Shown: positions 1 to 10,618, counted from the first letter of the stretch. The stretch: DNA of 64,000 bases from Methylobacterium fujisawaense (GCF_014138435.1 NZ_JACJIM010000007.1:62001-126000), one strand, 5' to 3'. The notes: a model not told the origin generated them from the sequence alone. Program-made: numbers and translations.

Positions 1-369
1 GCCAACGACGAGACCCGGGCCTTCGGCCAGCGCTACATGAAGCGCACCGGCCGGATGCCCAACATGATCCAGGCCGGCACCTACTCGGCGGTCCTGTCCT
101 ACCTGAAGGCCGTCAAGGCGGCCGGCACCGACGAGACGGATGCGGTCAACGCCAAGCTCAAGGCGCTGCCGGTGGACGACGTCTTCGCCCATGGCGGGAT
201 CGTCCAGCCGAACGGCCGCATGGTGCACGACATGTACCTGTTCGAGGTCAAGAAGCCGGCCGAGTCGAAGGGCCCGTGGGATCTCTACCGGCAGCTCGCC
301 ACGATCCCCGGCAAGGAGGCCTTCGCGTCCCCGGCCGAGAGCGGCTGCCCGCTGACGGCGGCGAAGTAG
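1..369 (+). CDS. ABC transporter substrate-binding protein, C-terminal part
   Basis: This is the last 122 residues of a gene that enters from the left edge, open from base 1 to a TAG stop. The segment resembles the C-terminal lobe of Leu/Ile/Val-type periplasmic binding proteins (Peripla_BP_6): it has the closing-lobe pattern around QAGTYSAVLSYLKAVKAAGT, then a short strand (MVHDMYLFEVKKP), and ends with a cysteine near the C-terminus. Such proteins bind small ligands in the periplasm and deliver them to an ABC permease. The ligand cannot be told from this fragment, and the rest of the transporter, if any, lies outside the window. It is convergent with the alcohol dehydrogenase at 474-1637. 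Confidence 0.8.
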   Translation, partial: ANDETRAFGQRYMKRTGRMPNMIQAGTYSAVLSYLKAVKAAGTDETDAVNAKLKALPVDDVFAHGGIVQPNGRMVHDMYLFEVKKPAESKGPWDLYRQLATIPGKEAFASPAESGCPLTAAK

Positions 370-473
370 GGTTTAGGACTCGTCGAACACCGCGCTGTGC
401 GAGCCGATCCGAGCGCCAAGGCGGCGCTCGGATCACCGGCCTCGCGCCGTCTTGGCGCTCGCAACGAACCCTC

Positions 474-1637
474 TCACCCCGCCCAGACGCGCCGGTACAG
501 CGCCACGATCTCGTCGGCGCTGGGCTCCAGCGGGTTGTTGGCCGGGGAGCCGGAGGCCAGCGCCTGGGCCGCCATGGTGGGAAGCAGCGCCTCCCAGCGG
601 GCCGGGTCGATCCCGTATTCCTGCGGCCCCGGCACGTCGAGGTCGTCGTTGAGCGCCTCGAGTTCCGACACCAGGGCCGAGACCGCGGACCGGTCGTCGG
701 TGTCCGGCCCGGCGATCTTCATGGCGCGGGCGCAGGCCGCGTAGCGGTCGATGGCGGCCGGGGCCGAGAAGGCCGTGACCGCCGGCAGCAGCATCGCGTT
801 CGAGAGCCCGTGGGCCACATGGAAATGCGCCCCGATCGGCCGGCTCATGCCGTGGACCAGCGCCACCGAGGCGTTCGAGAAGGCGATGCCCGCCTGGGTG
901 GCCCCGAGCATCATCGCCTCCCGGGCCGCCCGATCGCCCGGATCGGTCCAGACCCGCCGCAGGTTCGGGGCGATCAGGCCCATCGCCTGAAGTGCCAGCC
1001 CGTCCGAGAACATGTTCGCCTTGCGCGAGACGTAGGCCTCGATGGCATGGGTCAGCGCGTCGATGCCGGTATCCGCCGTGAGCCGCTTGGGCTTGGTGAG
1101 CGTCAGCTCGTAATCCACCAGCGCCGCCACCGGCAGGTAGGCGAGCCCGATGCAGAGCATCTTCTCGTCGGAGGCCTCGTCGGTCACGATGGTGAAGCGG
1201 GTGGCTTCCGAGCCGGTGCCCGCGGTGGTGGGGATCGCCACGATCGGCAGGCCGGGCTCGTCCTGCTGACGGGGCGCCTTGTAGTCGCGCATGTGGCCGC
1301 CGTGGCGGGCGAGCACCGCCACCGCCTTGGCGGTGTCCATCGGGCTGCCGCCGCCGAAGCCGACCACGCAGTCGAAGTCGCCCGCCTGCAGGGCGGCGAG
1401 CGCCGCCTCCACGGAGGCGACGGTCGGGTCCGGCACGGTCTCGGAGAAGATCGTCGCCTTGGCGCCCGCCCTGGTCAGCCGTTCCAGCAGCGTGTCGGTG
1501 CGGCCGCTGCCGGCGAGGTAGGGGTCGGTGACCACGAAGGGCCGCGACAGGCCGAGTTGGCCGAGCACCTCCGGCAGGAGCCGCGAGGCGCCGGCGCCGA
1601 CGCGCATCAGCCGGGGCAGGGCGATCGAGGCGACCAT
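474..1637 (-). CDS. iron-containing alcohol dehydrogenase
   Basis: A 387-residue protein of the group III, FucO-like, metal-dependent alcohol dehydrogenase family, which oxidises alcohols or reduces aldehydes with NAD(P) in the cytoplasm. The nucleotide-binding GGGSPMD is at residues 95-101. The four expected metal ligands are visible with family spacing: D193, H197, H262 and H276 (in DALTHA, VHG and AHG contexts). Length matches the family. It lies 88 bp downstream of a LysR gene on the same strand and diverges from the valine-degradation cluster, so it may handle a semialdehyde or alcohol of that pathway. That link is inference; the natural substrate cannot be read from sequence. Confidence 0.9.
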   Translation of the reverse strand: MVASIALPRLMRVGAGASRLLPEVLGQLGLSRPFVVTDPYLAGSGRTDTLLERLTRAGAKATIFSETVPDPTVASVEAALAALQAGDFDCVVGFGGGSPMDTAKAVAVLARHGGHMRDYKAPRQQDEPGLPIVAIPTTAGTGSEATRFTIVTDEASDEKMLCIGLAYLPVAALVDYELTLTKPKRLTADTGIDALTHAIEAYVSRKANMFSDGLALQAMGLIAPNLRRVWTDPGDRAAREAMMLGATQAGIAFSNASVALVHGMSRPIGAHFHVAHGLSNAMLLPAVTAFSAPAAIDRYAACARAMKIAGPDTDDRSAVSALVSELEALNDDLDVPGPQEYGIDPARWEALLPTMAAQALASGSPANNPLEPSADEIVALYRRVWAG

Positions 1638-1725
1638 CTCTTGATCCTTCCACCCGGCGCGTGACCTGACCTGCCGGAGCCGGCCGATCTTACGGCGCCG
1701 GCGGATTCCGCGAAACCGTCCCGGC

Positions 1726-2634
1726 TTACACCGCCGGCCCGGCGAACAGCGCCCCCGCGGCCTTCACCTCTCCGGCGATGAACCCCGCCACGGCGCGGAT
1801 ATGGGCCGCCTTCCGGTGGTCCTCGTGGATGTGCATGTGGAACGAGCGCGTCAGCGAGACCGCCTCCGGCAGCACCGGCACGAGGCCGGGATGCGCCGCC
1901 GCGATGAAGGCCGGCAGGATGCACAGGCCGGCTCCGCCGAGCGTCGCGTGGACCTGGGCCAGGAGGTTGGTCGAGCGCAGCCGCGCCGAGACCGCGGGGC
2001 CGAGTGCCCCGAGGTAGTTCAACTCGCGGGTGAACAGCATGTCTTCGATGTAGCCGACGAACGGATGGGCCGGCAGGTCCGCGAGTTCGGCGATCGGCGG
2101 CGCGGCCGCGCGGTAGGATTCGGCCGCGTAGACGAACAGCCGGTAATCGGTGAGCCGGCGTGCCACCACCCGGGCCTGCTGCGGGCCGGAGAGGCTGATC
2201 ACGATGTCGGCCTCGCGCTTGGACAGGCTGAAGATCCGGGCGGTGGCCATGATCTCCACCTCCAGCCCCGGATGGCGGGCGGTGAGCCGGTGCATCCGGG
2301 GGGCGAGGAACACGCTGCCGAAGCCGTCCGGCGCGCCGATCCGCACCGTGCCGGAGACCGTCTGGGCCGCCCCCGTGGCGGCGCTCGCCGACAGGAACGC
2401 GCTCTCCATGGCCTCGGCGACGCCCAGCAGGTTCGCCCCGTCCTCGGTGAGCGCGTAGCCGAGATTGCTGCGATGGAACAGGCGGGCGCCGAGACCCTCC
2501 TCCAGGGCGCGGATCCGCCGGCCGACCGTGGTGTGCTCGGTGCCGGTGCGTGCTCCGGCGGCGCTCAGGGTCCCGGTCCGCGCCACCGCGAGGAAGAAGC
2601 GCAGGTCGTCCCAGTTGGGCCCCGTCCTGGCCAT
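1726..2634 (-). CDS. LysR family transcriptional regulator
   Basis: A 302-residue LysR-type regulator. The N-terminus (from WDDLRFFLAVARTGTLSAAG) forms the winged helix-turn-helix, followed by the linker helix RRIRALEEGLGARLFHR and an effector-binding domain from about residue 90. I chose the ATG at 2634; an upstream in-frame ATG at 2697 would add 21 residues before the HTH with no resemblance to the family. The gene diverges from mmsA with about 115 bp between starts, the usual arrangement for a LysR regulator and its target. The likely targets are the mmsA cluster and/or the downstream alcohol dehydrogenase. The effector is unknown. Confidence 0.88.
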   Translation of the reverse strand: MARTGPNWDDLRFFLAVARTGTLSAAGARTGTEHTTVGRRIRALEEGLGARLFHRSNLGYALTEDGANLLGVAEAMESAFLSASAATGAAQTVSGTVRIGAPDGFGSVFLAPRMHRLTARHPGLEVEIMATARIFSLSKREADIVISLSGPQQARVVARRLTDYRLFVYAAESYRAAAPPIAELADLPAHPFVGYIEDMLFTRELNYLGALGPAVSARLRSTNLLAQVHATLGGAGLCILPAFIAAAHPGLVPVLPEAVSLTRSFHMHIHEDHRKAAHIRAVAGFIAGEVKAAGALFAGPAV

Positions 2635-2749
2635 GGCCGCACTCCCGCTGTGCATCGATGCACGACGGCTGTAAGCGCATCCGGCTTTATCGCTCAAGGG
2701 ATCCTGTTAGGGTGCATCAAAATCAACGCATCATCACAGGGAGGCGCGC

Positions 2750-4246
<1,497 letters not shown>

Positions 4247-4274
4247 GCCGCGACGGTCCAAGGATGGGGCGCGG

Positions 4275-4370
4275 GTCCCTCTCCCGTGCGGGAGAGGGAC
4301 AGGGTGAGCGGCGGGGACTCTCCGGAAAGACCTGATCCCTCACTCCAACCCTCTCCCGCACGGGAGAGGG
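4275..4370. repeat. paired hairpin intergenic repeat (CCCTCTCCCG type)
   Basis: Two strong palindromes face each other between mmsA and the acyl-CoA dehydrogenase. 4275-4300 is a perfect palindrome, GTCCCTCTCCC-GTGC-GGGAGAGGGAC. 4349-4370 has arms CCCTCTCCCG and CGGGAGAGGG around CA. The flanks CAGGGTGAG and CTCACTCC extend the symmetry, so the whole unit is an inverted pair, like REP/BIME elements of high-GC proteobacteria. It may act as a partial terminator or RNA stabiliser inside the cluster; no T-run follows either stem. Confidence 0.75.
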
Positions 4371-4442
4371 GGCACGTCGCGCATCGTGGCGGTGGATGTG
4401 CGAGCCCCGTGCAGTTGGGTGGCGAACGAGAGGAAGTGCCCA

Positions 4443-5588
4443 ATGAGTTTCGGGCTCGACGAGGACCGGATCGCGATCCGCGAGATGGCACAGGGCTTCG
4501 CGGCCGAGCACATCGCCCCCCACGCCCTCGACTGGGACCGCGACAAGACCTTCCCGGTCGAGACCCTGCGGGCGGCCGCCGCCCTCGGCATGGCGGGAAT
4601 CTACGTCCGCGAGGATGTCGGCGGCTCCGGCCTCTCCCGCCTCGACGCGACCCTGATCTTCGAGGCGCTCAGCACCGGCTGCCCGACCGTGGCGGCGTTC
4701 CTGTCGATCCACAACATGTGCGCCTGGATGATCGACGCCTACGGCGACGACGACCAGCGCCGGCGCTGGATCCCATCCCTGATGGGGATGGAGCGGATCG
4801 CCAGCTACTGCCTGACCGAGCCGGGCTCGGGCTCCGACGCGGCGGCGCTCCGCACCCGCGCCGAGCGCGACGGCGACCATTACGTCCTCACCGGCGAGAA
4901 GCAGTTCATCTCGGGGGCCGGTGCCAGCGACCTCTACGTCTGCATGGTCCGCACCGGCGAGGCCGGCCCTTCGGGCATCTCGGCCATCGTGGTGGAGAAG
5001 GGGACGCCCGGCCTCTCCTTCGGCGCCGACGAGCGCAAGATGGGCTGGAACGCCCAGCCGACCCGCGCCGTACGCTTCGACGGCTGCAGCGTGCCGGTGG
5101 CCAACCGCCTGGGCGCCGAGGGCCAGGGGTTCCGCATCGCCATGAGCGGCCTCGACGGCGGGCGGCTCAACATCGCCGCCTGCTCCCTCGGGGGCGCCCA
5201 GGCGGCCCTCGACAAGGCGCTCGCCTATATGGGCGACCGGCGCGCCTTCGGGGCGAAGCTCACCGATTTCCAGGCCCTGCAGTTCCGGCTTGCCGACATG
5301 GCGACCAGCCTGGAGGTCTCGCGCACCTTCCTGCGCCATGCGGCCTCCGCCCTCGACGCCAAGGATCCCGCCGCCACCCAGCTCTGCGCCATGGCCAAGC
5401 GCCACGTCACCGACGCGGCCTTCGCGGTGGCGAACGACGCGCTCCAGCTCCAAGGCGGCTACGGCTACCTCGCCGAGTACGGGGTGGAGAAGATCGTCCG
5501 GGATCTGCGCGTGCACCAGATCCTCGAAGGCACCAACGAGATCATGCGGGTGATCATCGCCCGCGCGCTGACCGGAGACCGCCGATGA
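4443..5588 (+). CDS. acyl-CoA dehydrogenase, isobutyryl-CoA dehydrogenase-like
   Basis: A 381-residue FAD enzyme of the acyl-CoA dehydrogenase family. It shows the flavin-binding YCLTEPGSGSDAAA motif near residues 119-132 and the C-terminal QGGYGYLAEYGVEKIVRDLR block. The catalytic glutamate is E362 in ILEGTNEIM. Resemblance to short/branched-chain members (ACAD8 type) and its place between mmsA and the hydroxyisobutyryl-CoA hydrolase point to isobutyryl-CoA to methacrylyl-CoA. The ATG at 4443 follows a gaggaag ribosome site. Its stop overlaps the next start by 4 bp (ATGA), so the two are translationally coupled. Confidence 0.92.
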   Translation: MSFGLDEDRIAIREMAQGFAAEHIAPHALDWDRDKTFPVETLRAAAALGMAGIYVREDVGGSGLSRLDATLIFEALSTGCPTVAAFLSIHNMCAWMIDAYGDDDQRRRWIPSLMGMERIASYCLTEPGSGSDAAALRTRAERDGDHYVLTGEKQFISGAGASDLYVCMVRTGEAGPSGISAIVVEKGTPGLSFGADERKMGWNAQPTRAVRFDGCSVPVANRLGAEGQGFRIAMSGLDGGRLNIAACSLGGAQAALDKALAYMGDRRAFGAKLTDFQALQFRLADMATSLEVSRTFLRHAASALDAKDPAATQLCAMAKRHVTDAAFAVANDALQLQGGYGYLAEYGVEKIVRDLRVHQILEGTNEIMRVIIARALTGDRR

Positions 5589-6646
5589 CCGACGTGATCG
5601 TCGAGCGGGTCGGCGCCCTGGGGCGCCTGCGCCTCGACCGCCCGAAGGCCCTGAACGCCCTGACCCACGGCATGGTCGGCACGATCGATCGGGCCCTCGA
5701 TGAGTTCTCCGCCGATCCCGGCATCGCGGCGGTGCTGCTCACCGGGGAGGGGGAGCGGGGGCTGTGCGCCGGCGGCGACCTGCGCGGCCTCTACGAGAGC
5801 GACGGCACGCCCTTCGCCGAATCCTTCTGGCGGGACGAGTACCGCCTCGACGCCCGCATCGCCCAGTACGAGAAGCCCTTCGTGGCGGTGATGGACGGCA
5901 TCACCATGGGCGGCGGGGTCGGCCTGTCGGGTCATGCCGCCCACCGGATCGTCACCGAGCGCTCGCGCATCGCCATGCCGGAGACCGGGATCGGCTATCT
6001 GCCGGATGTCGGCGGCACGTGGCTCCTGCCCCGCGCGCCCGGCGAGCTCGGCACCTATCTCGGCCTGACCGGCGAGCCGGTCGGTGCCGCCGACGCGATC
6101 CTGTGCGGGTTGGCCGACGCGATGGTGCCGTCCCGGGCCCTTCCCGATCTCCTCGACGCGCTCTCGGCCCTGGCGCCGGATGCCGGCGACGCGGGCGTGC
6201 GGGACCTGATCGGGCGTCTCGCCCGGGAACCGGATCCGGCGCCCCTGGCCGCACACCGGAGCATGATCGACCGCTGCTTCGCCTTCGACATGGTCGACGA
6301 GATCCTGGCGGCGCTGGCGGCCGACGGCTCGGATTTCGCGGCGGCGACCCGCGACATCCTGCTGACGAAGTCGCCGTCGAGCCTCGTCCTGACGCTCTGC
6401 CTGCTGCGCCTCGGGCGCGGCGCGCCGAGCCTGGAGGCCTGCCTGGAACGCGAGTTCCACGCGTCCCTGGCGGTGCTGGACGAGGGCGATTTCCGCGAGG
6501 GCATCCGCGCCGCTGTGATCGACAAGGACAAGACCCCGCGCTGGAACCCGCCGAGCCTCGACGCGGTCGATCCGGCCCGGATCGCCCGCTGGCTGGAGAA
6601 GCGGGCGGCGCCGGTCTTTCCAGAATCGCGCACTGGGGCGGTGTGA
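5585..6646 (+). CDS. 3-hydroxyisobutyryl-CoA hydrolase (enoyl-CoA hydratase/isomerase family)
   Basis: A 353-residue crotonase-fold protein. The oxyanion-hole segment GLCAGGDLRGLY and GITMGGGVGLSGHAAHRI are present. The block MPETGIGYLPDVGGTWLLPR is characteristic of 3-hydroxyisobutyryl-CoA hydrolases rather than simple hydratases, and the length above 340 residues also fits the hydrolase subgroup. The enzyme releases free 3-hydroxyisobutyrate, the substrate of MmsB encoded next. The start overlaps the stop of the acyl-CoA dehydrogenase gene by 4 bp. Confidence 0.9.
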   Translation: MTDVIVERVGALGRLRLDRPKALNALTHGMVGTIDRALDEFSADPGIAAVLLTGEGERGLCAGGDLRGLYESDGTPFAESFWRDEYRLDARIAQYEKPFVAVMDGITMGGGVGLSGHAAHRIVTERSRIAMPETGIGYLPDVGGTWLLPRAPGELGTYLGLTGEPVGAADAILCGLADAMVPSRALPDLLDALSALAPDAGDAGVRDLIGRLAREPDPAPLAAHRSMIDRCFAFDMVDEILAALAADGSDFAAATRDILLTKSPSSLVLTLCLLRLGRGAPSLEACLEREFHASLAVLDEGDFREGIRAAVIDKDKTPRWNPPSLDAVDPARIARWLEKRAAPVFPESRTGAV

Positions 6647-6673
6647 TGAAGCTTCGTCTTCTCCCACTCATCC

Positions 6674-6787
6674 CCTCATCCTGAGGCGCCGGAGCGCAGC
6701 GGAGGCCTCGAAGGAGGGCTCCAGGGATTGCGGCGTGTTCTGGAGCCCTCCTTCGAAGCCCGCTGACGCGGGCACCTCAGGATGAGG
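6674..6787. repeat. intergenic inverted repeat, CCTCATCCTGAGG family, copy 1
   Basis: A 114-bp element with inverted ends. It opens with CCTCATCCTGAGG and closes with CCTCAGGATGAGG. Inside, GGAGGCCTCGAAGGAGGGCT is answered by an inverted copy reading AGCCCTCCTTCGAAG, so the transcript would fold into one long imperfect hairpin. A second copy with the same ends lies at 53886-54002. It sits between the hydroxyisobutyryl-CoA hydrolase and mmsB, interrupting an otherwise tightly packed cluster. It encodes nothing evident. Confidence 0.85.
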
Positions 6788-6828
6788 GCGAGGGTGGGAC
6801 AGGCGATAAACAACTCAGAGAGGACGGG

Positions 6829-7722
6829 ATGGCACAGACCATCGGGTTCATCGGTCTCGGCAACATGGGCGGACCCATGGCGGCCAACCTCGTGAAGGCG
6901 GGCCATACGGTGCGCGGCTTCGACCTTGTCCCGGCCTCGCTCGAGGCCGCCCGCGCCGAGGGGATTACCGTTGCGGGCTCGGCCCTGGCGGCGGCCGAGG
7001 GCGCGGACGTGGTCATCACCATGCTGCCCGCCGGACGGCACGTGGTCGAGGTCTGGACGCAGCTCGCCGCGGCGCTGCCGGCCGGCACTCTGCTGATCGA
7101 TTCCTCTACCGTCGACGTCGAGAGCGCCCGCAAGGCCCACGCCCTCGCGGAGGCGCAGGGCTGCCTGTCGGTGGACGCGCCGGTCTCCGGCGGGACCGGC
7201 GGCGCCAAGGCCGGGACGCTGACTTTCATGGCCGGTGGCGCCGAGGCCGCCTTCGCGAAGGCCGAGCCTCTGCTCAAGGCCATGGGCAAGAACGTGTTCC
7301 ATTGCGGCGATGCCGGCGCCGGGCAGGCGGCCAAGATCTGCAACAACATGATCCTCGGCATCTCGATGATCGGCGTCAGCGAGGCTTTCGCGCTCGGCGA
7401 GAAGCTCGGCCTGTCGCACCAGGCGCTCTACGACGTGGCCTCGGTCTCCTCGGGCCAGTGCTGGTCGCTGACCACCTACTGCCCGGTTCCGGGCCCGGTG
7501 CCGACCTCGCCGGCCAACAACGGCTACAAACCGGGCTTCGCGGCGGCGCTGATGCTCAAGGATCTCCGGCTCGCCCAGGCCGCCGCCCTGGCCTCGGGCG
7601 CCGCGACACCCCTCGGCGCAGAGGCCGCGCAGGTCTACGGATTGTTCGAGGGCGCCGGTCACGGGGGAGAGGACTTTTCCGCGATCATCAATATGCTCCG
7701 CGGGCAGGGAGGCGAGTCGTGA
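6829..7722 (+). CDS. mmsB: 3-hydroxyisobutyrate dehydrogenase
   Basis: A 297-residue NAD-dependent beta-hydroxyacid dehydrogenase that oxidises 3-hydroxyisobutyrate to methylmalonate semialdehyde, the MmsA substrate. The Rossmann motif GLGNMG is at residues 9-14, the substrate-binding DAPVSGGTGGAKAGTL at 116-131, and the catalytic lysine is K169 in GAGQAAKICNNMIL. Length and motifs match the HIBADH subgroup. The stop codon overlaps the GTG start of the next crotonase gene, supporting coupled expression. Confidence 0.95.
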   Translation: MAQTIGFIGLGNMGGPMAANLVKAGHTVRGFDLVPASLEAARAEGITVAGSALAAAEGADVVITMLPAGRHVVEVWTQLAAALPAGTLLIDSSTVDVESARKAHALAEAQGCLSVDAPVSGGTGGAKAGTLTFMAGGAEAAFAKAEPLLKAMGKNVFHCGDAGAGQAAKICNNMILGISMIGVSEAFALGEKLGLSHQALYDVASVSSGQCWSLTTYCPVPGPVPTSPANNGYKPGFAAALMLKDLRLAQAAALASGAATPLGAEAAQVYGLFEGAGHGGEDFSAIINMLRGQGGES

Positions 7723-8498
7723 GCGACGCGTACGAGACGATCCTGACGGAGACGCGCGGGCGCGTCCTTCTGATCACCCTCAACCGGCCGAAGGCGCTGA
7801 ACGCCATCAACGCACAGCTCACCGGCGAGGTGATCCGGGCGGCCACCGAGGCCGATGCGGATCCGAATATCGGCTGCATCGTCATCACCGGTTCGGCCAA
7901 GGCCTTCGCGGCCGGGGCCGACATCAAGGAGATGCAGCACGCCACCTACGCGGAGATGTATGCGGGCGACCGGTTCGCCGACTGGGACCGCTTCATCGCC
8001 GTGCGCACGCCGATCATCGCCGCGGTGGCGGGGTACGCGCTGGGCGGTGGCTGCGAGCTCGCCATGATGTGCGACATCATCCTGGCCGCCGACACCGCAC
8101 AGTTCGGTCAGCCCGAGATCAAGCTCGGGGTGATGCCGGGAATCGGCGGCAGCCAGCGGCTCACCCGCTTCGTCGGCAAGGCCAAGGCCATGGAGATGTG
8201 CCTGACCGGCCGGATGATGGATGCCGCCGAGGCGGAGCGTTCGGGCCTCGTCTCGCGGGTGATCGCCGCCGACCGGCTCCTCGACGAGGCCATGACGGCG
8301 GCCGCGACCATCGCGGCGATGTCGCTGCCGATCGCCATGATGACCAAGGAGGCGGTCAACCGCGCCTACGAGACCACGCTGACCGAGGGCATCCGCTTCG
8401 AGCGGCGGGTCTTCCATGCCATGTTCGCCACCAAGGACCAGAAGGAGGGCATGGCCGCCTTCGTGGAGAAGCGGCCGCCTCGGTTCGAGAATACCTGA
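7719..8498 (+). CDS. enoyl-CoA hydratase
   Basis: A 259-residue crotonase-family enzyme starting at GTG, overlapping the mmsB stop by 4 bp. Both catalytic glutamates of bona fide enoyl-CoA hydratases are present: E113 in GGGCELAMMCDI and E133 in QPEIKLGVMPG. The oxyanion-hole segment FAAGADIKEM is also present. In this cluster the natural step would be hydration of methacrylyl-CoA to 3-hydroxyisobutyryl-CoA, although a general beta-oxidation role is equally possible for the family. Confidence 0.92.
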   Translation: MSDAYETILTETRGRVLLITLNRPKALNAINAQLTGEVIRAATEADADPNIGCIVITGSAKAFAAGADIKEMQHATYAEMYAGDRFADWDRFIAVRTPIIAAVAGYALGGGCELAMMCDIILAADTAQFGQPEIKLGVMPGIGGSQRLTRFVGKAKAMEMCLTGRMMDAAEAERSGLVSRVIAADRLLDEAMTAAATIAAMSLPIAMMTKEAVNRAYETTLTEGIRFERRVFHAMFATKDQKEGMAAFVEKRPPRFENT

Positions 8499-8562
8499 GC
8501 GCAGCCCGCCCCGGCCGATGGGGTCGGGGCGCCAAGACCACAAGACGGGGAGGGGAACGACC

Positions 8563-10296
8563 ATGCCGAGCTTCCGGGAGGCCCGCGACCTTCTGCTGGC
8601 CCATCGCACCGATTATGGCGCTGCCGTCTCGGCTTTCGCGTGGCCGGATCCGGTGCCGTTCAACTGGGCGCTCGACTGGTTCGACGCCGTCCTCGCCGGT
8701 CCCGAGAGCCGCGACCGGGCCGCCCTGCGGATCGTCGAGGCCGGCAGCGGGGCCGAGCAGAGCCTCACCTTCGGGGAGATCGCCCGCCGCTCCAACCAGG
8801 TGGCCAACCACCTGCGGCAGCTCGGCCTGAAGCGCGGCGACCACCTGCTCCTGCTGCTGGGCAACGTGCCGGCCCTGTGGGAGACCATGCTGGCGGCGAT
8901 GAAGCTCGGCGCCGTTGTCATCCCGGCGACCACGCTGCTCACCGCCGACGAACTGGCCGACCGCCTCGCCCGCGGGCGCCCGCGGGCGATCGTGGCCGGG
9001 CCGGAGCAGATCGCGCGGTTCGCCGGCCTCGACACGGGCGGCGCCATCCGCCTCGTCACCGGGGCTGCGACGGAAGGCTGGGCGGCCTACGACGACGCGT
9101 TCGGAGCCCCGGAGACCTTCGCGCCGGACGGGCCGACCGGGGCCGACGACCCGATGCTCCTCTACTTCACCTCCGGCACGACGGCGAAGCCGAAGCTGGT
9201 GCGTCACAGCCACCGTTCCTACCCGGTGGGAGCGCTCTCGACGATGTACTGGCTCGGGCTCCAGCCCGGCGACGTGCATTGCAACGTCTCCTCGCCGGGC
9301 TGGGCGAAGCACGCCTGGTCCTCGTTCTTCGCGCCCTGGAATGCCGGCGCGACGATCCTGGTGATCAATCAAGCGCCGTTCAACGCCGCCGCCCTGCTGG
9401 CGCAGCTGGAACGCACCGGTGCCACCACGCTGTGCGCGCCGCCGACCGTGTGGCGGATGATCATCCAGGAGGATCTGACCGGGAAGCGGCTCGCCCTGCG
9501 CGAGGTCTGCGCGGCGGGCGAGCCCCTGAATCCCGAAGTGATCGAGCGGGTGAAGAGCGCCTGGGGCCTCACGATCCGCGACGGCTACGGCCAGACCGAG
9601 ACCACGGCGCTCATGGCCAACACCCCGGGACAGCCGGTGGTGCCGGGCGCCCTGGGTCGGCCCCTGCCGGGCTACCGGGTGCGCGTCCTCGACCTCGACG
9701 GACATCCGGCCTCAGAGGGCGAGGTCTGCCTGGAACTCGGCGCGTACCGGCCCGCGGGCCTGATGCAGGGTTACGACGACGGCCAGGGCCATCTGTCGGG
9801 AGCCGACGGCGATCTCTACCATACCGGCGATGTCGCCTTCGTGGACGATCAGGGCTGTTACACCTTCGTGGGACGTGCCGACGACGTGTTCAAGTCGTCG
9901 GGCTACCGGATCAGCCCCTTCGAACTCGAGAGCGTGCTGATCGAGCATCCGGCCGTGGCCGAGGCGGCGGTGGTGCCGGTGCCCGATCCGATGCGCCACA
10001 CCATCCCGAAGGCCTACGTGTCCCTGGTGGCGGGGTCCACGCCTGGGCCGGAGACGGCGCTCGACATCTTCCGCTTCACCAATGCCCGGCTCGCGACGTT
10101 CAAGCGCCTGCGCGGCCTCGAATTCGTCACCGACCTGCCCAAGACGATCTCGGGCAAGATCCGGCGGGTGCAACTGCGCCGCCTGGAGCACGAGGGCATC
10201 ACCGAGGATCCGCACCGGGGCCGGGCCTACACGCAGGCGGACTTCCCGGAACTGAAGGGTGAGGCGGAGCGCAAGCTCGACCAGACCGCGGGCTGA
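8563..10296 (+). CDS. AMP-dependent acyl-CoA synthetase (medium-chain ligase-like)
   Basis: A 577-residue ANL-superfamily adenylate-forming enzyme that activates a carboxylic acid with ATP and CoA. The P-loop-like FTSGTTAKPK is near residue 203, GYGQTE near 344, YHTGDVA in the hinge region, and the C-terminal catalytic lysine in KTISGKIRR. The SSPGWAKHAWSSFFAPWNAGA segment resembles medium-chain/ACSM-type ligases rather than acetyl-CoA synthetase. It is the last gene of the rightward cluster and could activate isobutyrate or a related short branched acid before dehydrogenation; that substrate is inference. The ATG at 8563 follows ggggagggga. Confidence 0.9.
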   Translation: MPSFREARDLLLAHRTDYGAAVSAFAWPDPVPFNWALDWFDAVLAGPESRDRAALRIVEAGSGAEQSLTFGEIARRSNQVANHLRQLGLKRGDHLLLLLGNVPALWETMLAAMKLGAVVIPATTLLTADELADRLARGRPRAIVAGPEQIARFAGLDTGGAIRLVTGAATEGWAAYDDAFGAPETFAPDGPTGADDPMLLYFTSGTTAKPKLVRHSHRSYPVGALSTMYWLGLQPGDVHCNVSSPGWAKHAWSSFFAPWNAGATILVINQAPFNAAALLAQLERTGATTLCAPPTVWRMIIQEDLTGKRLALREVCAAGEPLNPEVIERVKSAWGLTIRDGYGQTETTALMANTPGQPVVPGALGRPLPGYRVRVLDLDGHPASEGEVCLELGAYRPAGLMQGYDDGQGHLSGADGDLYHTGDVAFVDDQGCYTFVGRADDVFKSSGYRISPFELESVLIEHPAVAEAAVVPVPDPMRHTIPKAYVSLVAGSTPGPETALDIFRFTNARLATFKRLRGLEFVTDLPKTISGKIRRVQLRRLEHEGITEDPHRGRAYTQADFPELKGEAERKLDQTAG

Positions 10297-10308
10297 CCGC
10301 GTCCACGC

Positions 10309-10399
10309 CGTCGTCGCACGCCAGCGAAGCGATCCGGGGCAGCGCGACGCCGACCGATGGGGCGCCAGGGGATTGGCGGGCTCCGCTCGCAACGACGAT
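10309..10399. repeat. intergenic repeat, AGCGAAGC...GGGCAGCGCG family, copy 1
   Basis: The 322-bp gap 10297-10618 holds this degenerate inverted repeat. The left arm runs through CGCCAGCGAAGCGATCC and the right arm through GGCTCCGCTCGCAACGACGA. The core AGCGAAGC-CC-GGGCAGCGCG is shared with a second copy at 40966-41064. The rest of the gap is non-coding sequence that should hold the promoter of the downstream peptidase gene; I see no clear consensus promoter. Confidence 0.65.
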
Positions 10400-10618
10400 G
10401 GCGCCCCGCCAAGACTTCATGTAGGCGGGTGACAAACCCTCAAGGTTTCCGTTTCCCCAAACCGAAGCCCGCGATTTACAAGGCTTCTCAAGTCTCCCGT
10501 CGACGCTGCCGCATGTCATCCGGCCCGCGCCGGCCGATCGATAAAATTGCGCGCATCCGCTTCAGCGGCGCGGAGGCTCTGCGGCGCAATCCTGTTCTCA
10601 ACAACGGGGACGGGTTCG

